This document shows, one piece after another, positions 1-5,311 of a stretch of DNA of 5,311 nt. Each line of letters starts with the position of its first letter. Positions within the stretch are counted from its first letter, which is position 1. This stretch comes from Lachnospiraceae bacterium (GTDB lineage Bacteria > Bacillota > Clostridia > Lachnospirales > Lachnospiraceae). The notes under the pieces were generated by a model. That model ran no database searches. It was not told the DNA's origin and worked only from the letters and a program-made list of their open reading frames with translations. The stretch spans positions 1 to 5,311 of the forward strand of contig JAIKXK010000290.1 in assembly GCA_024684155.1 (NCBI GenBank), written 5' to 3'. Position numbers and translations under genes: made by a program.

Positions 1-2125
1 CTGCTTTTCTTTGTTTCTTCGTAGGCTTTGCATAAGGATTATTTTCTTCCAATAAAACAAGATCTGAAATATTTACCTTGGTATGCATAATTCCCATCTG
101 CACTTCCAAATCACCCTTTGCATTTGGAAGGGTATGAACGGTTCCTGTTAAATTCAAGGAAACCACTTTTACCGAATCACCAATACGAAGATCTTTGGCC
201 TTTGGCGCCTTATGATTTGGTTTTTCCACCGGACGAATGGATTTAGACTGAGTATTTTTTAACTTCTTTCCCAGCTTTGCTCTCTCCTGCTCCAGCTTTG
301 ACATATCCGGATTCATATCTCCATACTTATTAATATTTCGAATTGCCGAATCCGCATTATTTTTTGCATCCTGTAAAATATTCGAAGCTTTTTCATTTGC
401 CTCCCGAAGAATTTTTTCCTTACGTTCTTCTAACTGTTCCATCTTTTTCGCGTAGGATTTTTTTAATTCCTCCGCTTCTTGTCTTCGACGGGCAATCTCT
501 TCTGCTTCCTTTTCCATGGAAACTCGTTTTTGTTCTAAGTCTACAAATAAATTATCAAAGGATTTATCGGTCTCATCCATGTGTTCCTTTGCTACAGAAA
601 GCACCTCATCGGACAATCCCAACTTCTTAGAAATAGCAAAGGCATTACTCTTTCCCGGTACACCAATTAAGAGTCGATAGGTAGGAGAAAGTGTCTCTAC
701 ATCAAATTCACAGCTGGCGTTTTCCACATCTTCTGTAGAAAGAGCATACATTTTCAACTCTGCATAATGAGTTGTTGACATACAAAGAGCACCACAGTCA
801 TGAACCTTTTCTAAAATAGAAGTAGCAAGGGCTGCTCCTTCATTTGGATCTGTACCGGAACAAAGTTCATCAAATAATACTAAAGCATACCCATGATTTT
901 TATTTTGTAATCCATCTAAAATGTGGACAATGTTTGTCATATGAGAAGAGAAGGTGGACAAAGACTGTTCAATACTCTGCTCATCTCCAATATCTGCATA
1001 GATTTCAGAGAACACCGGGATTTCACTTCCATCCTTTGCAGGAATATAAAGTCCGGATAAGGCCATTAATGACAAAAGTCCCACAGTTTTTAACGCAACT
1101 GTCTTACCACCAGTATTTGGTCCTGTAATAATCAAAGTATGGAATCCATCTCCTAAAGTTAAACTGATTGGAACTACAGTTGATTTATCTAATAGAGGAT
1201 GTCTTGCAGATTTTAATACTACAGCCCCTTCTTTTTTAAGCTTTGCTGCACTGCCCTCCATCTGTTTTGCCAAGGTTGCCTTTGCAAAGATAAAATCTAA
1301 TCGGGATAACAGGTAATAATCCTGTTTTAATTCCTCCATATGCTCTCCTACTCGAAGAGAAAGCTCCTTTAAAATCTTTGCTATTTCTTCTTTTTCTTTT
1401 AATTCCAACTCACGAACTTCGTTATTTAATGCTACTACTGCCATAGGCTCAATAAATAAAGTCTGTCCTGTGGCAGACTGATCGTGAACCATACCAGATA
1501 TTACAGACTTAAACTCTGCTCTTACCGGTAAACAATATCTTCCACTCCTTGTGGTAATTACCGTATCCTGCAGGCAATCTCTTACCGATGGTTTTGAAAG
1601 CATGGAATTTAGTTCTGCTCTGATTTTTTCATTTGCTCTGTTTTTACTTCGACGAATGGAATGAAGTTCAGGAGAAGCTTCATCTGCAATTTCATCTTCC
1701 GATAAAATACATCTTGTAATTTCTTTATACAAACTTTCTACTGGTTCTAATTCATCAAAATATCTGGTTAAGCTGTCTTTGATTTCATTTCCCCTGGCAT
1801 CAGAAGATCCATGATTTTTTGCTCTTTTTGCCACACCTAATAAATTAGACACCAAAAGAAGTTCCCCCGTATTTAGGGAACTGCCAATCTCAAGGCGTTT
1901 TGCAAAAGGAACCATCTCTGTTATTCCTGCAAAAGAAATTTCTCCGTACTTATAAAGTCTTGTTAACCCGTCTCCTGTTTCTTTGATATGTTTTTCAATT
2001 TCTTCCATATCCTTTAGGGGTTTTATTTTTTCGCAGAAATGTTTTCCGGCATCCGATGTTGCATTGGCTGCAAGTAAATCTATTATTTTATAAAATTCTA
2101 ATGTTTTTTGTACCTTCTTATTCAT
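1..2125 (-). CDS. mutS2: MutS2 family ATPase (endonuclease MutS2 / ribosome-rescue factor), 3' end cut by the window
   Basis: About 708 residues are visible, in one frame from the ATG at 2125 to the left edge. MutS2 proteins are usually near 790 residues, so the missing part should be the C-terminal Smr nuclease domain. Seen in order: an N-terminal MutS-like core/clamp region (about 1-300, beginning MNKKVQKTLEFYKI as is usual in the family); Walker A GPNTGGKT at 335-342; the ABC-type signature loop SIEQSLSTFSSHM at 384-396; Walker B with D419-E420 in DELCSGTDP; the switch histidine H453 in STTHYAELK; a Lys/Glu-rich coiled coil at about 525-600; and an SH3/KOW-like segment at about 644-690 starting LRIGDSVKVV. 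Family knowledge: MutS2 lacks the mismatch-recognition domain of MutS. It has been linked to suppression of homologous recombination and, in Bacillus subtilis, to splitting of collided ribosomes. The gene follows the lipase terminator and appears to have its own promoter. No Shine-Dalgarno precedes the ATG, but the family-typical N-terminus supports that start; an in-frame TTG at 2161 is the alternative. Confidence 0.96.
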   Translation of the reverse strand, partial: MNKKVQKTLEFYKIIDLLAANATSDAGKHFCEKIKPLKDMEEIEKHIKETGDGLTRLYKYGEISFAGITEMVPFAKRLEIGSSLNTGELLLVSNLLGVAKRAKNHGSSDARGNEIKDSLTRYFDELEPVESLYKEITRCILSEDEIADEASPELHSIRRSKNRANEKIRAELNSMLSKPSVRDCLQDTVITTRSGRYCLPVRAEFKSVISGMVHDQSATGQTLFIEPMAVVALNNEVRELELKEKEEIAKILKELSLRVGEHMEELKQDYYLLSRLDFIFAKATLAKQMEGSAAKLKKEGAVVLKSARHPLLDKSTVVPISLTLGDGFHTLIITGPNTGGKTVALKTVGLLSLMALSGLYIPAKDGSEIPVFSEIYADIGDEQSIEQSLSTFSSHMTNIVHILDGLQNKNHGYALVLFDELCSGTDPNEGAALATSILEKVHDCGALCMSTTHYAELKMYALSTEDVENASCEFDVETLSPTYRLLIGVPGKSNAFAISKKLGLSDEVLSVAKEHMDETDKSFDNLFVDLEQKRVSMEKEAEEIARRRQEAEELKKSYAKKMEQLEERKEKILREANEKASNILQDAKNNADSAIRNINKYGDMNPDMSKLEQERAKLGKKLKNTQSKSIRPVEKPNHKAPKAKDLRIGDSVKVVSLNLTGTVHTLPNAKGDLEVQMGIMHTKVNISDLVLLEENNPYAKPTKKQRKA

Positions 2126-2132
2126 GGAAATT

Positions 2133-2161
2133 ATTGTATCTGATTTATTTATAAAACTCAA
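2133..2161 (-). promoter_or_regulatory. Predicted sigma-A promoter of mutS2
   Basis: On the minus strand a -35 box TTGAGT (2161-2156) is followed after exactly 17 nt by a -10 box TACAAT (2138-2133). These match the vegetative consensus at 4/6 and 5/6 positions. The element lies between the lipase terminator and mutS2, where a promoter is required if the terminator is efficient. Only 7 nt separate the -10 box from the ATG, so the expected transcription start falls on or next to the start codon, giving a leaderless or nearly leaderless mRNA. This is a sequence-based prediction only. Confidence 0.6.
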
Positions 2162-2183
2162 TGTAATCCCTTGTTTTTCCAAT

Positions 2184-2215
2184 AAAAAACAGCCCTCGGA
2201 TTTCTCCGAAGGCTG
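2184..2215 (-). terminator. Intrinsic terminator of the lipase gene
   Basis: On the minus strand, 12 nt after the lipase stop codon, a 10-bp stem (CAGCCTTCGG pairing with CCGAGGGCTG, one G-U wobble) encloses a 6-nt loop and runs straight into six T residues (2189-2184). This is a textbook rho-independent terminator. The plus strand also has six T residues beyond the stem (2220-2225), but the wobble becomes a C/A mismatch there and the T-run is 4 nt away, so any bidirectional activity should be weaker. Confidence 0.93.
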
Positions 2216-2226
2216 CAGATTTTTTC

Positions 2227-3075
2227 TTATTCTGTAACTGTTACAGGTGATGAATAAATCTTTGTGGTAGAGAAGTATAAGGTAAGAGTAGCAGAACCAT
2301 TCTTTGTTCCTGTTACATCATATGCTCCCCATACAGATTCTCTCTGATAGCTTTCACAATGTGCTTTTACAAGTTCTGAAACAGAAGAACCATATCCACC
2401 ATTTTCACGGTTTAAGCCAGCTGCCTGCCAAATTACATTTGTAAATGTTGTAAGGGAAAGATATGGAACTACATCCTTTGTATCCCCAAGTCTCTTCACA
2501 GTTCCCTCACGAGAGAAACCATTAATTACCGGCGAACCAAAGCAGACTGTATTTAGTACATTATAGTTGTCCTTAATAGTATCATCACTTGCTGCCTGCT
2601 GTGCCACCATTCCACCGAGAGAATGTCCAGCAAAAATAAGATTTGATCCTGATGGAATATTATTCACAATTGCTTTTCTAATATTGGTAATGTATTTGTT
2701 ATCCTGTTCAAAACCAACCAATAAATCTGTCCACCATCCAGTTGACTGATTTTCTGCATCCGTGTCTGTTCCAGATAATGTAACTACATACACATCCTTT
2801 GTAGTAGTCCACCACCAGGATTTTGTTGTTAATACACCCTTTGTAATCACAATTGGTCCAGCTGTCTGAACATCAGAATATCCGATTTGAACCAGACGGG
2901 CCAAATCAGATGCGTCATCATAAGTTACTGTCTGACCAGACGTTACCTGTGCATAGGTTTCTGCTACTAATTCATCATTACTTGCTTCGTCTGAAGCAAA
3001 TGCAGTTACCCCAACTCCTAAGACCATGGTAGTAGCAAGTACTGTTGCTAAAAATCTTTTTAACCCCTTTTTCAT
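2227..3075 (-). CDS. Secreted class 3 lipase (alpha/beta hydrolase, Lipase_3 type)
   Basis: This 282-residue protein has a Sec signal peptide: a Lys-rich start (MKKGLKR), a hydrophobic core at about 8-24, and a likely signal peptidase I site AFA|SDE after residue 27. The mature part shows the Lipase_3 pattern. VVTLSGTD (97-104) is the usual strand before the oxyanion-hole region. GHSLGG (150-155) is the nucleophile elbow with Ser152. FGSPVINGF (179-187) follows, then DVVP with the probable acid Asp201, and H239 in the AHCESY segment as the probable base. The triad is therefore Ser152-Asp201-His239 by family pattern. Expected activity is hydrolysis of acylglycerol or other carboxyl esters outside the cell; the actual substrate cannot be told. 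No LPXTG motif, lipobox or transmembrane anchor is visible, so the product is probably released. Residues 245-282 form a short beta-rich tail after the triad. The ATG is fixed by a perfect AGGAGG 5 nt upstream. The gene appears monocistronic, with its own promoter and terminator. Confidence 0.9.
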   Translation of the reverse strand: MKKGLKRFLATVLATTMVLGVGVTAFASDEASNDELVAETYAQVTSGQTVTYDDASDLARLVQIGYSDVQTAGPIVITKGVLTTKSWWWTTTKDVYVVTLSGTDTDAENQSTGWWTDLLVGFEQDNKYITNIRKAIVNNIPSGSNLIFAGHSLGGMVAQQAASDDTIKDNYNVLNTVCFGSPVINGFSREGTVKRLGDTKDVVPYLSLTTFTNVIWQAAGLNRENGGYGSSVSELVKAHCESYQRESVWGAYDVTGTKNGSATLTLYFSTTKIYSSPVTVTE

Positions 3076-3080
3076 GTAAA

Positions 3081-3086
3081 CCTCCT
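3081..3086 (-). promoter_or_regulatory. Shine-Dalgarno site of the lipase gene
   Basis: AGGAGG on the minus strand lies 5 nt before the ATG at 3075. It is a perfect anti-16S match and suggests strong translation. It settles the start codon and contrasts with the weak or absent sites of bioB and mutS2. Confidence 0.93.
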
Positions 3087-3105
3087 AAAAAAACAAAACG
3101 CTTTC

Positions 3106-3135
3106 GGAAACTCATCTCCCCATCTCCACGTTTCC
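3106..3135 (-). repeat. Inverted repeat (hairpin) in the lipase 5' leader, module 2
   Basis: On the minus strand GGAAAC (3135-3130) and GTTTCC (3111-3106) form a 6-bp inverted repeat around an 18-nt purine-rich loop that contains GGAGATG twice (3127-3121 and 3119-3113). If the predicted promoter is used, this lies in the first half of the roughly 66-nt leader and can fold in the RNA. A T-rich stretch and the Shine-Dalgarno site follow. It resembles the element at 3166-3194 in arm sequence and in arm spacing (24 versus 23 nt). I recognise no known riboswitch family. Confidence 0.55.
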
Positions 3136-3148
3136 TTTCCCTAGGATT

Positions 3149-3177
3149 ATTTTATTTTGATTTTTGGAAACTCGCAA
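3149..3177 (-). promoter_or_regulatory. Predicted sigma-A promoter of the lipase gene
   Basis: On the minus strand a -35 box TTGCGA (3177-3172) is separated by 17 nt from a -10 box TAAAAT (3154-3149), matching consensus at 4/6 and 5/6. The expected transcription start is near 3142, giving a 5' leader of about 66 nt. The -35 box sits inside the inverted repeat 3166-3194, so a protein bound there would be expected to block RNA polymerase. The surrounding DNA is very AT-rich, so chance -10 matches are possible. Confidence 0.55.
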
Positions 3178-3194
3178 TCAGCTAGCGGGTTTCC
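3166..3194. repeat. Inverted repeat overlapping the lipase -35 box, module 1 (possible operator)
   Basis: Plus-strand arms GGAAACTCGC (3166-3175) and GCGGGTTTCC (3185-3194) pair over 10 positions (one T-G wobble) around a 9-nt loop. No T-run follows in either orientation, so it does not look like a terminator. The left arm contains part of the predicted lipase -35 box. GGAAACTC recurs at 3106-3113, and the CATCTCC after the right arm (3194-3200) recurs at 3113-3119 and 3121-3127. A DNA-binding site for a regulator is the simplest reading, but no regulator gene is visible in the window. Confidence 0.55.
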
Positions 3195-3232
3195 ATCTCC
3201 TGAAAAAGGTACAAATTTTTTTCTTTTATTTT

Positions 3233-3258
3233 ATGCAAGATGCTTAATCAACTTGCAT
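3233..3258. repeat. Hairpin behind bioB (not a canonical terminator)
   Basis: ATGCAAG (3233-3239) and CTTGCAT (3252-3258) form a perfect 7-bp inverted repeat with a 12-nt loop, starting 27 nt after the bioB stop. In the bioB direction the stem is followed by an A-rich tract, not T residues, so it does not fit an intrinsic terminator. It may stabilise the 3' end of the bioB mRNA or be a protein site. Confidence 0.45.
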
Positions 3259-3285
3259 GAATGTTACTTTTTATTCATAAAGACC

Positions 3286-4272
3286 TTACTCTCTTGTATT
3301 TATATCCAAAACTTTTCTTTCCATGGAAATAAACATTTCTCGATCGCTTTTTATTGTGGAACCTGTGGTGGTTAACATATTACCTGTAATAGTTGCACTG
3401 GCTCCACCCTCGAACAGAACTTTACCATTTTCATCTACTAAGCTTCTTCCTGCAGCCATGCGAATATCTGCTTCCGGGTTAATCAAGCGAAAGATTGCTA
3501 CTGTTCGTTCAATCTCTTCTTTTGTAAGGCGATTTACATTTTCCAGTGGTGTCCCTGGAATTGGAATTAAACAGTTAATTGGAATGGATGAGATTCCAAG
3601 TTCAAACAAATCAAAGGCCATATCAATTCGATCATCCATGGTCTCTCCTAGACCAATAATACCTCCGGAACAGACCTTCAGTCCTGCGGCCTGTGCCCGT
3701 TTTATATTTGCCACCTTATCATCAAAGCTGTGGGTAGTACAGATAGATGAGAAATATCCTCTGGAGGTTTCGATATTATTATGGTAATTTCTTACTCCTG
3801 CATCATATAATTTTTCAAATTGCTCCTTTGTTAAAAAGCCTAAAGATGCACAAAGATTAATATGCAGATTTGAATTCATCTTTTTATAAATCTCAATTAA
3901 CTTTTCAAAATCTTCTTCCGAAGGATGATGGCCTGATATGACAATGGCAAATCGATTTACTCCTTCCTTTTCATTTCCTTTTGCTTCTTTATATATTGTT
4001 TCATAATCTAATAAACCATACACATCGCAATTGGTATGATTATGAGCAGACTGGGCACAGAACTTACAGTTTTCCCCACAGTTTCCGCTCTTTCCTGCAA
4101 TAATGGAGCAAAGATCTACTTCATCCCCTACAAAGTATTTACGTATATCATCTGCAGCTTTTTGTAATTCTTGTAAATCACAGGTTTTTAAAAATTCCAC
4201 ATCATCTTCTCTTGATAGACGTTTTCCATTTTTTATTTCTTCAACTAATGTTTCTAAATCCAATTCTTTCAC
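3286..4272 (-). CDS. bioB: Biotin synthase (radical SAM), anaerobe type
   Basis: This 328-residue protein inserts sulfur into dethiobiotin, the last step of biotin synthesis, in the cytoplasm. The radical SAM [4Fe-4S] motif CxxxCxxC is C65-C69-C72 (GNCGENCKFCAQS). Other family landmarks are HINLCASLG (C141), YHNNIETS (163-170), ICTTHSFDDK (177-186), VCSGGIIGLGET (C201), PIPGTPLE (237-244) and RMAAGRS (R271). By comparison with E. coli BioB from memory, C141, C201 and R271 correspond to the [2Fe-2S] ligands C128, C188 and R260. The position of ligand C97 ('RFCMG') is Ala109 here (RFAIV). That suggests the anaerobe-type enzyme, whose auxiliary cluster differs. Length is normal. The start is GTG: an in-frame TAA (the symporter's own stop) lies 15 nt upstream, and no other start fits before the conserved region. 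The ribosome site is weak (AGAAAG about 4 nt upstream), so translation is probably coupled to the upstream symporter. No bioA, bioD or bioF is visible in the window. Confidence 0.95.
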   Translation of the reverse strand: MKELDLETLVEEIKNGKRLSREDDVEFLKTCDLQELQKAADDIRKYFVGDEVDLCSIIAGKSGNCGENCKFCAQSAHNHTNCDVYGLLDYETIYKEAKGNEKEGVNRFAIVISGHHPSEEDFEKLIEIYKKMNSNLHINLCASLGFLTKEQFEKLYDAGVRNYHNNIETSRGYFSSICTTHSFDDKVANIKRAQAAGLKVCSGGIIGLGETMDDRIDMAFDLFELGISSIPINCLIPIPGTPLENVNRLTKEEIERTVAIFRLINPEADIRMAAGRSLVDENGKVLFEGGASATITGNMLTTTGSTIKSDREMFISMERKVLDINTRE

Positions 4273-4287
4273 TTTGCTTTCTACATT

Positions 4288-5311
4288 TTAATTTTCTTTT
4301 TTATTTATGGATACGAGGGATAGGATTAAAGATAGTCCCATTCCAATTAATGTCCAGTACTGATAAATAAAAGCAGGTAAGGCCAGACTTTCTAAAAATC
4401 CTTTTCCATAGGATCCAACCAAACCAAATAATCCACCAACAATCACTGCACATAACCAGATATTTTTCTTAACTCCACCCTTTTTATAGGCGTAAATGGC
4501 AACTACCAATGGGAAGATAACTCCTGGTGTATAAATGGAGTAAGCTCCGGTTAAAAGACTCATAATATCACTTCTGCCAATAGCTGCAAGCAAAAGAGAA
4601 ATTCCACCAATTACAAGAACTGTAATTCTTACTGTCATAACATTTTCTTTTTTCAGAATATCTTTTGCAAAAATACTTGAAGCATTGATGATACATGTAT
4701 CTGTAGAAGATACGATTGCTGACAGTAAACCAAAGATTAAAATCACTGCAAGAGGTTTTGGTAACAAGTCTACTGCATACATTAAAGCACCACTTTCACC
4801 TAATTCTTCCGGAGTTACATTAAAGCGAATCCACATACCAATGAATGTAATTACAACTGAAAATATTAACAAAATAATTCCGGCACTTAATGCAGATTTT
4901 TTGGCTGTCTTTCCATCTTTTGAAATAAAATTTCTAGACATGATATCTGGTCCTAAGAAATATACTCCACCAATTACAAATAGCTGAGTGAATAAGTTTG
5001 ACACTCCATAGTTTTCATTTAAGAGTTCAATATTATTTGAAACGCTTGCGCTATCTCCACCCTTTGTTCCATAGAGATAAATCATACAAGCTACTACACC
5101 AACTAGAATCAATACCAGCTGGATCTTATCTGTTTTTACTACAGACATCTGTCCACCAATCGTGGTGTATAAAATTACGATGATGGATACTACCATAAAA
5201 ATAAATTTATCACTTCTACCTAAAGCAAAGGTAATAAGACTGTTCATTGCTACAAGTTGTCCTGCAATTACTCCCACCCATGAGATAACAATAATTAGCG
5301 CAATTAATTTC
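4288..5311 (-). CDS. Sodium:solute symporter (SSS family), N-terminus outside the window
   Basis: The reading frame is open to the right edge. 340 residues are visible, against about 450-500 for the family, so roughly the first quarter is missing. The frame continues through the GTG at 5277 (upstream residues KLIALIIVISW), so that codon is internal and not a start. About ten hydrophobic membrane segments can be picked out. SSS landmarks, numbered from the first visible codon: YTTIGG...TDKIQ (48-65); the amphipathic FLGPDIMSRNFISKDGKTAKKSA segment (118-140); and the AIVSSTDTCIINASS...KDIL region (198-219), whose Ser201-Ser202 pair lies where this family usually places its sodium-site serines. 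Function: sodium-driven uptake of a small solute across the inner membrane. The substrate cannot be read from the sequence; SSS members carry pantothenate, proline, sugars, carboxylates and others. The stop is 15 nt before bioB, implying one operon and suggesting, without proof, a vitamin or precursor substrate. The promoter is outside the window. Confidence 0.92.
   Translation of the reverse strand, partial: KLIALIIVISWVGVIAGQLVAMNSLITFALGRSDKFIFMVVSIIVILYTTIGGQMSVVKTDKIQLVLILVGVVACMIYLYGTKGGDSASVSNNIELLNENYGVSNLFTQLFVIGGVYFLGPDIMSRNFISKDGKTAKKSALSAGIILLIFSVVITFIGMWIRFNVTPEELGESGALMYAVDLLPKPLAVILIFGLLSAIVSSTDTCIINASSIFAKDILKKENVMTVRITVLVIGGISLLLAAIGRSDIMSLLTGAYSIYTPGVIFPLVVAIYAYKKGGVKKNIWLCAVIVGGLFGLVGSYGKGFLESLALPAFIYQYWTLIGMGLSLILSLVSINKKEN

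Noticed and set aside
343..1128. Open plus-strand stretches at 343-630 and 844-1128
   Set aside because: They lie antisense within mutS2, whose frame carries unmistakable motifs, and their translations have no recognisable domain or plausible composition.
2978..3115. A 45-codon upstream open frame on the minus strand starting in the lipase leader and overlapping the lipase start out of frame
   Set aside because: Its ATG sits directly against GGGGAG with no spacing, its product has no signal or domain features, and the overlapping lipase frame has a perfect ribosome site. It is probably chance.
3233..3258. Hairpin as a BirA-type operator
   Set aside because: The arms do not match the BirA arms I know (GTTAAC/GTTTAC-like), and the site lies after bioB, not before the operon.
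3157..3375. A 72-codon plus-strand frame across the lipase-bioB gap
   Set aside because: It overlaps the end of bioB, contains the promoter and inverted-repeat region, and its translation looks like random AT-rich sequence.
3323..5183. Plus-strand open stretches opposite bioB and the symporter (3323-3787, 4103-4291, 4685-4987, 4998-5183), plus one within the lipase (2567-2749)
   Set aside because: All are antisense to well-supported genes and look like mirror artefacts of their codon use; none shows a domain or a convincing ribosome site.
5275..5277. GTG at 5277 as the start of the symporter
   Set aside because: The frame remains open to the window edge with hydrophobic, family-like residues, and the SSS family has about 110 or more residues before this point.

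Overview
The window reads as a dense piece of an AT-rich Firmicutes chromosome, probably an anaerobic clostridium of the Lachnospiraceae type. That guess rests on protein style: a full-featured MutS2, a biotin synthase with the CxxxCxxC plus 'ICTTHSFDDK' pattern of anaerobic Firmicutes, and AGGAGG-type ribosome binding. All four genes lie on the minus strand, and no plus-strand gene is credible. I see no RNA genes, CRISPR arrays or mobile elements.

Read in the direction of transcription (right to left), the layout is as follows. (1) 5311-4288: the C-terminal 340 residues of a sodium:solute symporter (SSS family), cut by the right edge. (2) 4272-3286: bioB (biotin synthase), starting at GTG only 15 nt after the symporter stop, so the two are very likely cotranscribed. 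(3) 3285-3076: a 210-bp intergenic region holding a hairpin behind bioB, a predicted promoter, and two similar inverted-repeat modules. (4) 3075-2227: a secreted class 3 (alpha/beta hydrolase) lipase with a signal peptide and a visible Ser-Asp-His triad. (5) 2215-2184: a strong intrinsic terminator closing the lipase unit. (6) 2161-2133: a good sigma-A type promoter abutting the next start codon. (7) 2125-1: mutS2, cut by the left edge before its Smr domain.

Functionally this looks like three adjacent transcription units rather than one system: symporter-bioB (vitamin or precursor uptake plus the last step of biotin synthesis), a monocistronic secreted lipase, and the housekeeping gene mutS2 (ribosome rescue or recombination control). 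No clearly new multi-gene system is present. The points most worth checking are the apparently leaderless mutS2 start, the non-E. coli cluster ligand set of BioB, the paired inverted repeats around the lipase promoter, and the SSS transporter-bioB pairing.
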